In this document: positions 1-11,695 of the stretch, in pieces
Position numbering within the stretch: position 1 is the stretch's first letter
Layout: the number at the start of each line of letters is the position of its first letter
Assembly (NCBI GenBank): GCA_014706385.1
Contig: JACGZH010000003.1
Coordinates: 186,001-250,000 of the forward strand
Direction: 5' to 3'
Source: Phaffia rhodozyma
Lineage: Eukaryota > Basidiomycota > Tremellomycetes > Cystofilobasidiales > Mrakiaceae
DNA: 64,000 bases
Position numbers and translations under genes: made by a program
Notes under the pieces: model-generated
The model's database searches: none
What the model saw: only the letters and a program-made list of their open reading frames with translations
What the model was told of the DNA's origin: nothing

Positions 1-1587
1 CCTGAACCCTGTCCTTCAATTTTCGTGAAGGACCTCTCTTCTTCTTGTCGAGTATCCTCAACGCATTAGGTTTCACAGTCGATCCGATACGCCCACCCAG
101 GACATTTCCCTGACCGGTCACACCGAGTTTGTTAGTCAAACCTGGGAATCGCTGATCTGGTGCCCGGTCTGCCCAACGAACAAATCCTTCTTTCGGCGCC
201 AGCATAGAAGACTTGATACCTCGAACGGATGAAGAAGAATCCGATAGGGGGATTTGTTCCATGTCGTCTTCATCATCATCGTTTTCTCCATCATCATCCA
301 CCTCGGACGGATCGGTACTTCCAGCGCTTTTCCTTCTTGAGCTTCCTCCTGCATTTTCTCCTGCTTGACCCATCCTCCACGGAACGGGTTGTAAGGAAGC
401 GACCAACCTTGTACCGATCCCTAACGCTCGACACATACCAACAAACAGCTGAGCGCTTACGTCTCTGCTTCCGGCCATCAACAATGCCTTCTTTTGAAGA
501 CTCTTACTCGATCGAATAATTTCTCCACCAACCGACCGACCGAGCTCGTCTTTTTTCTTCTTCTTCTTCTTTTTCTTCTTATCCACTGATTTCTTCCCTT
601 TACCGCTTGACTCTTCGGCCGACTGCTCAGCCTCCAATGCTTCTCGTTCAGCTCTTAGGATGGCGCCCATTGTTTCTGCTTCTGCGAACGGCCGATATCT
701 TATCCCAGCTTGCCAATCGACCTCCCATTCGTCGACCCACCAATCAACTAGCTCGGTCATCGTACGCTCAAACAGGCGACCTCGCTTGGCACGATTAGGT
801 TGGAGTTGAGTGGTGATCTTCGTAAAGTTAGAAACAATCTTTCGTGGAAGGAGCGAGAGGAGTCGAGCCTGAATTTGATATATGGAACACGCGAGTATGA
901 GAGCCAGACATAGTAGTCAGGAATTTGGGAATAGAACATGCAAATAGACAACGAGAGACACCAGAGGAAACTTACCTTGAGAAGGTCGCCGTTCATGAAT
1001 CTGTTGCGGTGACTGGAATTGGCTAACAAAGCGATCAGATGGGTCTTGTGAGCGTTCATCCTGGTGGCTCTTTGTTCGGGGGTATGATGAACCGCTCTGA
1101 TCGGGAAAAAAAGTTCAGCCCTTCTCTGATCAGCTCTGCTTTATCTTCTTCTTCTTCTGTATTGGAGCAAGATGAAAGTATGTATGTACCTCTTCCTTCC
1201 TTTGTCTATTCCTTTCCCTTTCCAGTTCTCATGCCTGTCCAGCTTAATCTCGATCGCACCAGTATACCCTCCTTTCCCATCCTTAAAGACCACTCTCCCC
1301 TCCGCGGCAGGAATCTCCTTCTTTCCATCCGGACGGGTCTCACCAGACTGAGCATCGTCCAAAGCGATCTCTCCATCCAATACATCTAGCTCTTTGGCCT
1401 GTTCTTCTTCGGCTTCCTGTTGCTGAAGGAGTAAGAGCGCTGGATGAAGTTCTTTATCAGCCTGACGAGCCTCCTGGGCTGTAGTGGCGGAGGGAGGAGC
1501 GAGCTCGACGGCTTCCATCTCGAGGTCTTGATCTGAATCAGAATCCGAGTAGGACAGCTCATGTCGTCCCTCTCTATCGTCAGACAT
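1..1587 (-). CDS. RAD4: DNA repair protein RAD4/XPC, N-terminal part (C-terminus beyond window edge)
   Basis: The gene reads right to left from an ATG at 1585-1587 (MSDDREGRHELSY) and leaves the window still open at base 1. The first exon is acidic and low-complexity. After an intron whose donor is near 1190, the second exon carries THLIALLANSSHRNRFMNGD, the conserved block that opens the Rad4/XPC fold. A third exon (from about 868 leftwards) runs open to the edge and holds the transglutaminase-like core motif LFVGMCRALGIGTRLVASLQ with a lysine-rich insert (KKKKKKKKKD) before it. RAD4/XPC recognises distorted DNA for nucleotide excision repair together with RAD23. The beta-hairpin DNA-binding domains are not in view. 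An upstream in-frame TTG is not needed as a start. Family assignment is firm; the 3' part cannot be judged. Confidence 0.88.
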
Positions 1588-2190
1588 TTGTCTCAAAAGT
1601 CTTCTGGATCTAAAGAAAGAGTTCTGCTGTTGAAAGTGAGGAATATAGGAGAGCAGGCGAAACTCAATCGAGGGATGGGAACAGAAAGGGCAGAGAAACG
1701 AGGATACCGAAAACGCGTGTAAAGTATTAGAGAAATATTGATAGATGACTACAGAATTTTCTAATCAAACGCGTCTGGAGAGAAGCAGAGACGTGTCTGG
1801 GTGATAACGCGGGTGATTCTATGACGTCATTAGCTCGTTCGAGAATTCCTTGGTCGATTCGAGTTGGAGCGCCGGGTAGGTTGTTTGATTATCATCGTTG
1901 CCCACACTCTTTTTGACCTCGCTTGCTTTTACACACAGCAGACAGCACATAGTATACAACGCACAACACACAGATACAACACCCCTCGAAAGATTTTTTC
2001 AAAACGTCTACCAAATTGATGCAATCCGCTGCCTCGATGGTCACCTCGGTGGTCAAAGAGGAACTTACTGTTACCGGCTCGTGGGTCCTAGTTATCTATA
2101 TATCTTACTCGCCACTGATAAGCTCATCTGGTGAACGTACCCGCTTGTCAATTTTCTTTCTACCACGGTCGGACTACCAGAACGACGACA
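1588..2190. promoter_or_regulatory. Divergent intergenic region between RAD4 and the 109-aa gene
   Basis: About 600 bp separate two divergent starts and should hold both promoters and 5' leaders. It contains a TGACGTCA-type CRE/ATF palindrome near 1822 (atgacgtcat). No long reading frame is supported. Confidence 0.4.
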
Positions 2191-2726
2191 ATGTCGAGTA
2201 TGAGATCAACGATGACAACCTCTGTCGCTCCGTTACGCACGGCCGCTGTAGAGCTAGGGTCTGTGGGCAAAGCAGAGCTTCGGGTGCCGAGTCCGCTACT
2301 TGGTAAGAGTTTTACTTATTTTTATCTGAAAAACAAAACACGATAGTAAGAAGAGAGCGCTGAATGCGTTGAATTTCTCTTTTCTGCAAAAACAGGCCAG
2401 GCAGAGAGTTTGACGTCAAAGTCGTTGATATCTGCTTCAGAGATGGTCGCTACTCTGAGGGAGGATGCGTCGAACGCAACTCAGACGGGATTGGAGGATA
2501 TGGTGGACGAGCTGCGGGTAAGTTCGGGGAATTTTGTTAGGGTAGAAAGAGAAGTCGAGGGTGCATTTAATTTCTTGGGCTAATTGTAGTTAACCCAATT
2601 TGTTTGCTTTCCTTATTTGGAAATGTTTAGGGTAATGGAGCGTTCACCTCGGTTACCGAGCAAGCTGCAACGCTACTATCAGAATTCCATCACGCGGAGT
2701 CGACTACCACAACTACCACAGTATGA
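2191..2726 (+). CDS. Hypothetical 109-aa protein, three exons
   Basis: I do not recognise this gene. A consistent model is exons 2191-2302, 2396-2517 and 2631-2726, with gtaaga...acag and gtaagt...tttag introns and whole-codon total length. The product starts MSSMRSTMTTSVAPLRTAAV, has a helical-looking middle (SASEMVATLREDASNATQ) and ends in a threonine run before TGA. It has no signal peptide or membrane segment. It could be a small coiled-coil subunit of a larger complex, but that is a guess. In-frame ATGs further 5' (near 2016-2022) would need a different first exon. The clean splice sites and phase agreement are the main support. Confidence 0.55.
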
Positions 2727-3631
2727 CAAGGAAGGCCCTTGGCAACTCAGTGATTATATAGACAAGCTGTTTCACGAAACAGACTTGAACCTTGCATTTT
2801 CTTTTGTCTATTATATACTTATTTTTCTATTATATACTTATTCGTCTACGAACTATTTTTCCTTTCTCTATTGGTCTCCTCTTTGTTCTCTGCCTCTCAT
2901 ATATTCTTCAAACACGACTTTCCCCTTTGAGCGATCCTTGTCTACACGCATAAATAGTTCCAACAGAAGGTTAAGACATATTCTCTAAAGAGGTAGATCG
3001 ATGCAAGACAGGAAGTCATGGAAATTCACGACTTGATCAGATGTGCAAACACAAACCTCTACACACGCGTCATACTGAGAAAGACATACGGACCGTAAAT
3101 TCAAAACACTCGTAACGGACCCGCGAGGAACGCATGCATCATAGGAGGAGAATGTCTTGGATCTGTTGCCAGGGCCGGACTTTGCCTCTGTGGATCAGGG
3201 CACAAAAAGAGCCTCAAACCCTCGATGAAGGGGATCATTGCTGCGCCTGGTATCATCACCGCTTGAAGAGTAAACTGCGCGCTGTCGATCACCTCTCTTC
3301 CATGTGCCGTATTCACTTGAACTGCCCGTCGGTGTCGGGAATGTCTTTCCCCGGTAGGCTTCCCTTGCTGATCCGGTTCAGCTTTAATATCTGGATTCTC
3401 TTCCGAAACGCCTAAATGACCGTCTTCTGGTTCTGAACATCCGGTCATTGAACGAACGGAACAAAGAACGAAGTTTTCTCTTTGTATAAAAGAGACTCGA
3501 GAATTATCACGCTTTCTACCTTTTGTTCGCTTCTTCTTCTTCTTCCCATCCTTGCCCACAAGAAACATATCATATACAACTATTAATCTGTTTGGCCAGA
3601 ACGCAATCACTCTCTCCGACCAGGAAGAAAA
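2727..3631. other. Intergenic stretch, mostly without a recognised gene
   Basis: About 900 bp: AT-rich 3' flank with several TATATA stretches (2750-2900), then a region open on the minus strand (listed separately), then the pyrimidine-rich leader of the lipase-like gene. Confidence 0.4.
3101..3610 (-). CDS. Possible unspliced protein of up to 169 aa, antisense to the lipase promoter
   Basis: A 510-base frame on the minus strand has no stop. The first part is lysine-rich (KKKKKRTKGRKR). The later part, from MTGCSEPEDGHLG, is acidic and then turns hydrophobic (QAVMIPGAAMIPFIEGLRLF). No family is recognised. The plus strand of the same stretch also has an open frame, so chance openness in this composition is possible. 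A transcript or homologue would be needed to accept it. Confidence 0.2.
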   Translation of the reverse strand: MIAFWPNRLIVVYDMFLVGKDGKKKKKRTKGRKRDNSRVSFIQRENFVLCSVRSMTGCSEPEDGHLGVSEENPDIKAEPDQQGKPTGERHSRHRRAVQVNTAHGREVIDSAQFTLQAVMIPGAAMIPFIEGLRLFLCPDPQRQSPALATDPRHSPPMMHAFLAGPLRVF

Positions 3632-4549
3632 ATGTACTCTTACTTAATACCCTCGCTCTTGCTCTCAACAACCGCTTTCGCATACCCTGTCATCCCAACC
3701 CTAGGTCTCGGTTTACCAGACTTTGCCAGACTCGCAAAGATCACGTCCGTACTCTCTTTCTCTTGGTCTCGTATGTCCTGATACTTACCTGTTGTTCCCT
3801 TGTTCCCCCCTTGCCTATTTCTCAGATCGATAAATCATTGCCAGGTCGAACCTACCTTGTTCCTGTCGGATGAAAAACATGGATATCTTACCTATATCGA
3901 ACCGTCATATATGGACCTGTTTCTCGACAAGGTCGTCTCCTCCGAATCGACTGAGCCTGTCTCATTACAATCGACAGAATTCTTCGAAGATCTCCCCAAA
4001 GATATCAGAGTAGACCCCTTGGCCAAAGAGATCTTTGAAGAGTCTGCGGAGGAGTTAATGAACGAGGTCAGAAACGAGCTGGCCAACTCGAAGCATATCA
4101 AAAAGATCGAGCTTGTCGGTCATGGCTTTGGTGGCTCGATCGCACTCCTTCACGCTCTTCACATCCAGATGTCGCTCGAAGACTTGTCGATTCCTATCGA
4201 AGTAACTATGTTCGGCTCGCCTCGGGTCGGAAACCAACCGTTCGTCGAACACGTCATGGACCAACTCGCTACGTTTTCCAACAGGATACACCTCGTCTCT
4301 TCACCGACTGATCCCGTCCCTCATCTGCCGCCTCGAGGAGCACTCAAGACAGGCTATAGAGATATTCCGTTCACCCACATGTGGGACATCAACCATGATG
4401 GCAAGGTCGTCTACAAGCATTCGACGCTCTCAGTCAAGAACTTTTTAAATCTATCCTCCTCCACCAGAGGAGAAGACTTGTCGGACATGCGACTTGCTTC
4501 TCATTGGGCCTCAGTAGAAGGAGTCACATTCGAGCGGTGCCTTGAATGA
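3632..4549 (+). CDS. Secreted lipase class 3-like protein with Gly in place of the catalytic Ser
   Basis: The start at 3632 gives a signal peptide (MYSYLIPSLLLSTTAFA, likely cut before YP). The model joins exon 3632-3744 to 3826-4549 through a GTCCGT donor. The stronger GTATGT donor at 3771 gives the wrong phase and a stop. The second exon resembles the C-terminal half of fungal triacylglycerol lipases: a nucleophile-elbow strand and helix (IELVGHGFGGSIALLHAL), then VTMFGSPRVGNQPFVEHV and SSPTDPVPHLPP, which holds the expected acidic residue. A C-terminal histidine is present in ASHWASVEG. The elbow should read GHSxGG but reads GHGFGG, so the acylating serine is missing. The product may be a binding or regulatory pseudo-enzyme. 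Family is good; function as a lipase is doubtful; the first intron is the weakest part. Confidence 0.7.
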
Positions 4550-5099
4550 GCAAGCCTGTATCTTCGCCCTCGTCCCTCTCTTCTCTTATCTTCGTTCTTA
4601 CTTCAATTCAGGTGTCTTTTGATTTTGCCTTGTTTCTCTTTAATCGTTGTTCGTTGCTGCTCCTGCTCCTGCTCTTTTTGTTCATCGTTTTGCTGTCTGT
4701 TTACATTCTTATCGTTCTTGATCTGCTTGCTTTACTATTCTCCTCCTCTGTTCATTTGATTTTGCTTCATCCGTCTTGTTCTTCTTTACGAATCTATAAC
4801 GAACCTCAGCGTAATCTTCTCCTCTTAGGGGCTTGTGTAATCATATGATCGATATCTTTCCATCCGTTGGACCGAAAAGAGCCGAAGCGAGTGTCTCTTT
4901 TACCGCGTAATGCACACCATATTTTGACATTATTCTGCAGTCAATCAAGATCTTGAAATCATACCGGTCTGCCCCGCGTCCGGGATCCTCGCATTCTCTC
5001 GTTTTCTCTCTCACATTCAACACCTAACAACACTCTTACCTTCACTCTTCCGGTCATCAGATATTCAAAGTCGGTCCCGGTCGATATCACCTAGTCGAG
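4550..5099. other. Intergenic, T/C-rich; 3' flank of lipase-like gene and promoter of SLC41-like gene
   Basis: Strong pyrimidine tracts (4600-4770) and a CT-rich stretch just before the next ATG, as is usual for leaders of this genome. Small open frames here are biased-composition artefacts. Confidence 0.35.
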
Positions 5100-8000
5100 A
5101 TGTCTCCCATCATCACGTTCCATGGTGAGAAAGATCGACCACCCCCATTTCAACCTTCTTCATATTCCGCATCCAATCATAAACCCGGCACGACCAACCT
5201 TTCGACTTCTTCCTCTTCCTCAACCACATCTCCGCTCTCCTCTCTATCGACTTCTGTTTCACCCCAGGAATCAATCGATGAACGATCGATAGAAAGTATA
5301 TCGTCACTGCTACCTACATACTCGAAAGATCCTCACCTCATACCTACCTCATTTCCGCCAGAAAGGCTATCAGCTTCAGAACGACCGCTCTCGAAAAAGT
5401 CAAGAGTTTCACGTCGACATTCGGCCTCTCACAGATTGTATAATGATATCGGGACTGAAGATGGTGATGTCGACGGAAAGAAAGATGATGAAGACGAGGA
5501 TGATGAGGACGACGATACCGAGGACGGAAGGCACGGAGATGAAGGCCAAGGCTTACTTTACGAAATGTCTGTATTTGGTCCTGACGGACAAAGTCGGTCG
5601 AGGGCAGAAAGGAGAGAACCTAAGGAGAGCATCAGAGGCAGATGGGCGAGAGGAGACAAGATCATCAGAGGGCAGACGACAGCTCTGTTTGGTTTTGAAA
5701 AGCCGAGCCGAGCTGGATGGAGAGAGATCAAGGAACTCGTCTATGAGGTCTGTCTTTTCGTTTTTGTTCTTATCCCCTTCTTCTCCTGTTTCTATTTCAC
5801 CAAAGAGTACTGTGCAAGCTCGGTATCAAAATTGTGTTCCCTCGCTTATCATGTCATGCGATCCGGTCCTTATACTTGGTTCTAGGTTGGACCTACTCTC
5901 CTTCTTACCCTGCTTGTAAGTATTCACCTCTTTCCTTTGGACCTAATGTCTCCACAACAGCTTTCCATGAATACGTCGTGCTGAGAACTGTGTTGGTTTA
6001 TGTCCTCAGGGTCTGGTCTTTACCGGCGCCCTCTTAGAACATCTGTCCCGGTGGAAAGTCTTTGAGAGAGTTGATGAATTGTTTATCTTGGTGCCTATGG
6101 TGTGTACTTCTACCCTCCAAGCAAGCTTTATATCCCGGACCGTCCGTTGATCGCTTCGTCCATGCTCGGATAGCTCGCCAATCTAAAAGGTAACTTAGAG
6201 ATGTGCCTAGGAGCGAGACTCAGTACTAGTGCCAACATTGGCGAACTCGATATTCGATTGGTCCGTCGATCTCTCATCCTTGGCCAACTTTCGCTGCTCC
6301 AAGTCCAAGCTATCGCCATTGCCTCTCTCGCCGGACTCGTCTCGTTTCTTCTTGGTCTGGCGATGCCTCATCGAGTGTCCGCCGACATCGTTGGCATGTC
6401 CTTCAATCAGTCTATGATGACAAACCGTTCAATGATTGCATTGGAAGAGCCTAGGAACTTAGCGGTCGCTGCCGGTCTCTGGTTGGGTGAGAGAGACGAT
6501 CCAGATTTAGGATACATCGATTCCTTTAAGGAGGGTTACACGCCTCCAGGCGCCAAAGAGTTGATCATGGTCTTGGTCACCGGAATCGGTGCGGCCTGTC
6601 TGAGTGGAGCCACTCTGGGTGGATTCATGAGTGGTTTGGTGTTGCTCAGTAGGAGGCTGAGAATCAATCCGGGTAAGATTCATGTCTGTGTGCCTGCCTT
6701 TGTCTGCGCCCTACTCATCATTTGCGCCCTTTTCTCCTTGATGCGTATAGATAACATTTGTACACCCATCGCGTCCTGTCTGTCCGACCTTGTCACACTC
6801 TTTATTCTCGCTGTCATCGGCTCCTTCATCGTTCCCTACATCTCGACCCCACTGCCGTTGATGATTCTACCTATCATCCTCCTTGCCGGCGTCGGCTTCA
6901 CATGGATCACGTTGAGAAATGAATATGTTTCGGATTCAATCAACACCGGGTGGACACCGTTATTGGTCGCAGTGACGATCAGTAGTGCAACGGGTGTAGT
7001 GTTGGATCGCTGCGTCGATCGGTACGAGGGGTTTGCTATCCTTGCTGTTGCCATGACAGGTAAGCACACAGACCCCCTCCTCATAGCCTCAGGAAGAAGA
7101 AGAATTTGCATGTTCACATCATGAATCTCATCACCCTCTCTCTATCCCCTTGGATTCGTGCCCTTACCTTTGTGACAAACAGGTTTATCTGGCGCAGTAG
7201 GCTCCATCCACGCATCTCGACTTTCGACAGTCCTACATTTCTCAGAACCTTTATCAAAATCAACGCCGGATGAACCAACCATCGGATCGGTTTCACCGAG
7301 AACGATAGCGCTTGCTTTGCTTGCGGTCTCGGTCCCAGTCTTGGCGATGTTCATTCTGGCGGTCGCGATAGCCGGTTGGATGAGGGTTGAGTGGCAGCTG
7401 ATCGTTTCATTCTTTATCGTGGCCGAGTTGACGGTATGTGTATCATTCCTTCTGCCTTTTCTTTACGCGAGAAATTCGAGCTGATGAGGAAACTCTGATA
7501 TCTTGAACGATGGGAAATTTAGATAGCGATCTCGTTGTACCTAGCCGATAGGTTTACATTATGTTTCTGGTCTAGAGAACTAGACCCGGAGTATGTCGTT
7601 TTTTCTTTCCCTCATCTTTTCACTTCTTCTCTTCTCATATCTTCGAAACACAACACACTTCTAACTGAGCGATACTTCTTTCTGTCTTTGTTTGCCGGAT
7701 TGATTGTTATGGAAAATTGAAAATAAAAAGCTCACACACGCTCCCTATCTTGTCATCGGTAATCGATCTTGTCGGTCAGCTCTTGTTATGTAAGTGTCCT
7801 GCTTTTTCTCACCTTGTTGTCCTGGAGTTTTAAAAAGAGAGTAGCAAAGATGCTGATAACAACACAAACATTTTTCCCTCTGTTTCACAAAAAAATAAAA
7901 ATAAAAATACAAAAAATGACAATAGTTGTGGCATTCGAAGCGGCAGCCATGGCAGGAGGAAACGTTCGTGTTTTGAGGCCCTTAGTCGTATCCTCAGCAG

Positions 8001-8158
8001 CTTCATCTACGGCGTCTTTATCAAGCGTAGCATTAGCATCCACGACAGCCGCAACGACCACAATAACAACAACAACAACAGCAGCAGCAGCAGCAACAAT
8101 GCTCTCGGTGTTATCATCTGCTGTGGCTAATGTGACGTCTGATATCTCCAATTTATGA
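5100..8158 (+). CDS. SLC41/MgtE-family divalent cation transporter, 728 aa
   Basis: Nine exons fit in phase: 5100-5747, 5886-5915 (30 nt), 6010-6099, 6174-6672, 6751-7059, 7183-7433, 7523-7590, 7731-7789 and 7926-8158. They total 2187 nt. A long Ser-rich and acidic cytosolic N-terminus (DEDEDDEDDDTEDG) is followed by two MgtE-like halves. The first has VGPTLLLTLLGLVFTGALLE, ANLKGNLEMCLGARLSTSAN and INPDNICTPIASCLSDLVTL. The second has GFAILAVAMTGLSGAVGSIH, ASRLSTVLHF, LADRFTLCFWSRELDPD and the final IDLVGQLLLFVAFE. These match SLC41A Mg2+ transporters, where the conserved Asp residues in the pore helices bind the ion. The usual G-N-G type motif of the second half reads GLSGAVGS, so ion choice may differ. 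The tail after the last helix is a simple Ala/Thr/Val run. It is probably a plasma or organellar membrane Mg2+ exporter. Confidence 0.9.
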
Positions 8159-8491
8159 ACCTACTGATCAGCCCTGGATTCAGATTAGAACACCTTGAAT
8201 AAGAATTCAGTCATTCAAAGAAATGCCTGTTTAAATGAGATGAAATCACCTTGTACAAAAATGAGGGTGAGAGAGGAGGGATTAGGGCCGAGAGAACAAA
8301 TGTGATGGGTGGAAAGGAAAAGAACAGCGGACAAAGGAATGTGAAGGTATGAACAATATTTCGCAACCGAGAAAAGATTACTCTACAACATATCATGAAC
8401 AAGGAAAGAGAAGAGAGAAGAGAGAACGGAGAACGAGGAGAAACAAACAAAAGATTCAATAGGTCAGGAAAGAGAGCTTGTCCACATGTGT
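8159..8491. other. Convergent 3' intergenic region
   Basis: About 330 bp between the stops of the transporter and STE50. It is A/G-rich with GAGAGAA repeats around 8405-8440 and has no gene. Confidence 0.4.
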
Positions 8492-11400
8492 TTCAAACCA
8501 AAATCTCTGATCCACCTCCGGGGACAATTTCCATCGTTGGTGTCGACATTGCGCTACCTACCGACATCGTCGGCGGTATATGACCAGACAACGATAAAGT
8601 GGACGTCGGACCTGAAGATGTCAGTGGAGTTGAAGGTGTAGATGTACCAGAGGATGGAGTCGATTGATAGGTGGTTAGCCCCGTGCTTAAAGTTGAGGAA
8701 GGAGCAGATGTAGTCGTTGGTGTAGTAGAGGTTGTATGTTGAGAACTGATGAACCACGAGGGAACCTGTAGAACGAGAGACGATGAGATATTTCAGGACA
8801 GCTTATTTTGACGGCAGATAGATGTACAAAGAAAATCCGAACGAACCCATCCTCGTTCGCCAGTTCCGTTTTTGACGGCATAACTCCAATGAGAGTATCG
8901 CTTAAACATCCAAACGGTCTCGTCCTTCTTCAGTGACATCTCTTCAGGCCTACCGCTCGCATAGTCCATCAGAACCACGCCTGGGAAACTTGTCGATAGA
9001 ATCGAATCCAGTTGGAGTCGCTGTTGTTGTTGCTGATGATTCGATCGATCGGTTTGCGCTGTTCCGAAGGCCGAAGTCGGAGAAGACGAGATGGCAGGGG
9101 AAGAAGGCGTGGGTGTGGTGAAAGATGAACCAGGTGGCGTGACGTCTGATGGAGGAGATAAAAAGGATGGAGAGGAAGGCAAGGATGGTGAGAGGGATGG
9201 GAAAGACAACCCAGGAGGCCGAGAGCATTCAAGTAAACAGCCGGCAGGTACCCAGCCTGCTTTAGACACATCGACAGGAACCCGGCCAGCGCTTTGAGGG
9301 TCGCACTGAACAACCCACCAGCCTTTCGCTTTGGCAAGAACGATAAATGTGTCGTCGCTAGGGAGATATAACCCACACGATGTACAGATCAGCTGTCTGT
9401 GAATCTTAAAGATAGAGAGGACTACTGCAGATAGCAGAGAAGATAAGGTCTCACACGTTGACACTGAATTCATCCTCTCTTTCCGCTGCATATGGGTAAA
9501 TACTGATTGCATATGTTACCCCATCCACTCCATCTGTAATTCCAGTTTTGTTGCTGGAGGAAGATGGGCCAGCATCCCTATTTGTTCCTTCGGCCGGCCG
9601 ATTAGTCTTCGCATAAACTGATGCAGAGGGGTGTGAGTTTGATGATGAGCTGGCTTGTGGAGCGGACGTGTTGCCTTGTGAAGAGAGATTCTCGGAGCTA
9701 GATGTACTGTTATCAGCACTAGCAGTCGTGATTTGTCTAGATTGTACTTTGGATTGAGCGATAGCTATAGGGGATTTAATGTCGCGCTGTGATGAACGTA
9801 CACGCGTCAGGTTATGATCTGAAAATTATGAAACACACAAAAAATGTATAGGCGTACTATATGACGAAGCATAAACACTGGACTCTGACTAGCCTCCTTG
9901 AGTTTCTGGAAAAGTAACAGTGGTTTCTCATCGTACGATAAGCACCGCTCGGTACCAGTTCCAGTTCCTAAAACGCGGCATCGAGAACAGCGTACGCGAA
10001 AAGGAGAAAGAGCCGAGATCAGATTCACTTGTCGATGCACTTTTTGTAAGATGAAAATCAAGTACGAATCTGGTAACCGACCACTAGTATTTCCGTAACA
10101 GATGAACAATGCGTACATCCGCCAGTCATCGTTAATTTTGTATTTCTTGAGGGCGGCTGGAAGAACTTTCCAACATGGATCTTCGAGTGTTACTTTGAAT
10201 CGCTGGGGGTTTTCAGCTGTGCCGAGGACAGCTGAAGAGGTTGATCTCGACGACTTCCTAGCCCTCTCCTTCTCGTCTCTCCGGCCTTCCTCAGACTCTT
10301 TGATGTCCAAATCCGTCTTTTTGGACGAACTTGTGTTGAGACCAGGAGCCTGTCTAGATTGATCTGTCGGAGAAGTAGCAGAGGAGGAAGTAGAAAAGTG
10401 GGGTATGGAAGGATGCGTGGGTATAGAAGGCGATGTTGCTTGCGGATAAGCCTGGACAGAGATTGTATGCGTCAGTGGGGGTTGATGTCTCGCCAGAGGG
10501 GCCGTTCTGGGAGGAGTGACCTTTTGTAAGGATTCACGTAACAAGAGTATGCAGAGAAATGACATGTCAGCGCGTCTTATGTCTTTTAAGTTTTCAATGC
10601 ATACGCGTGACAGAAAGAAGAGAGCAGAAGAGTAGAGGTGAGAAAGACTAAGACGTACTCCAAGCTCTATCCCTGGACTTCCCGACCTCTCACTCCAATG
10701 TTCCACAGCGTTTGATCCTCCAAAATTCATACTGGCTTGTCTTGAGGCTGAAGTGGTTGGATCAAAGAACGCGGGTGTGCTCATGATAGTCGGACTTCGT
10801 TTTCCAAAAGTAGCCCATTTGAAAGATGGCTGACGTTTGACCATAAAGTCCTGATGGGCTGAAGAGGAATGAGATATTGGTAAATTCGTGTAAGACGAAG
10901 GTGCAGGTGGAGGTCCGGATGAGGTAGGAGTTGGCGCCGTCGGCTGAAGAGGGAGGCTTTGGAGAATGGTTCCTTGAAGTCGCTGATGTTCCTGTTCGAG
11001 ATAGTACAATCTTTCATCTATGTATGTGAACGAAACGAAAGGTGAGCATCGTAAGGCAAAGGAAAATCAGGAAACTACAAAGGAAGTCGTACTCTGCTCA
11101 TTAACAATCCTGTAGAGCTTCTCGATGTCGAGCGCGTCTGCAGCTGAGCCAAGGTTGGGTGAGGATCCGGCTTCACTGTACAAATTCAAAAATGAGGCCT
11201 CAACTCCTTCCTCTCCGTCCACTAAGATCGCAACGGGTTTGGAAAATAAACCAAGCAGCCTTCAATTAGGTATGAAATAAGTCTCGGAGGAAGTACGATG
11301 AGATCTCAAGAGACGAACATGTGCTAGGGATCCAGCTGTCCTTCTCCAGCGGGATTCCCTGCTCGAGCTTGAGCTGATAGACATGCTTGAGGATGCTGAG

Positions 11401-11695
11401 CCGTTGGCCCAAGCTAGTGATTCCTACATCTCTGAGATCTTCTGAGGAAATTACGCTCAAGACATCACCTGTTATGCCATGCTCTAATGTTTTTATGTTA
11501 CAAAGTCGTGACAAAACAGAAGAAAGTAAGTTCGAGCCGAAAAGAGATCAGTCAACTCAAACAACAAAGACAATGGAGCACTCACGATGAATACTATCTG
11601 TATGGTTAGGAAACCCGATAGATTCGACCCAGCTTGCAACCTGATCTTCTTGCCACTCTAGGAATGTCCTCTGCAGAGATTCCATCTGTGTTCAG
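8492..11695 (-). CDS. STE50: STE50-type MAPK adaptor: SAM, RA and two SH3 domains
   Basis: The ATG at 11693-11695 gives MESLQRTFLEWQEDQVASWV, the start of a SAM domain that continues as LRDVGITSLGQRLSILKHVY after an intron. A short exon (DALDIEKLYRIVNEQ), a Pro/Ser linker and a Ras-association domain follow (DPCWKVLPAALKKYKINDDW, then RCLSYDEKPLLLFQKLKEA). SH3-1 spans a splice (exon 9455-9786 ends YPYAAEREDEFSVNV; exon 8847-9357 begins DDTFIVLAKAKGWWVVQ). SH3-2 ends GERGW|VPSWFI, which fixes the last intron (8766-8846) to a GTTCGT donor. The last exon is 8492-8765. In fungi Ste50 links the MAPKKK Ste11 to Cdc42/Ras signals at the membrane; the SH3 pair is an extension known in basidiomycetes and absent from budding yeast. 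The exon joining the two halves of the RA domain (about 9973-10065) has two possible donors. Confidence 0.88.

Noticed and set aside
3771..3825. GTATGT...CTCAG intron in the lipase-like gene
   Set aside because: Sites look strong, but joining gives CAT-CGA-TAA. The GTCCGT donor at 3745 with the same acceptor keeps the frame, and GTCCGT also serves as donor in tropomyosin and the hydrolase.
7885..8151. 88-aa minus-strand frame at the SLC41 tail
   Set aside because: Shadow of the repeat-coded Ala/Thr tail on the plus strand.
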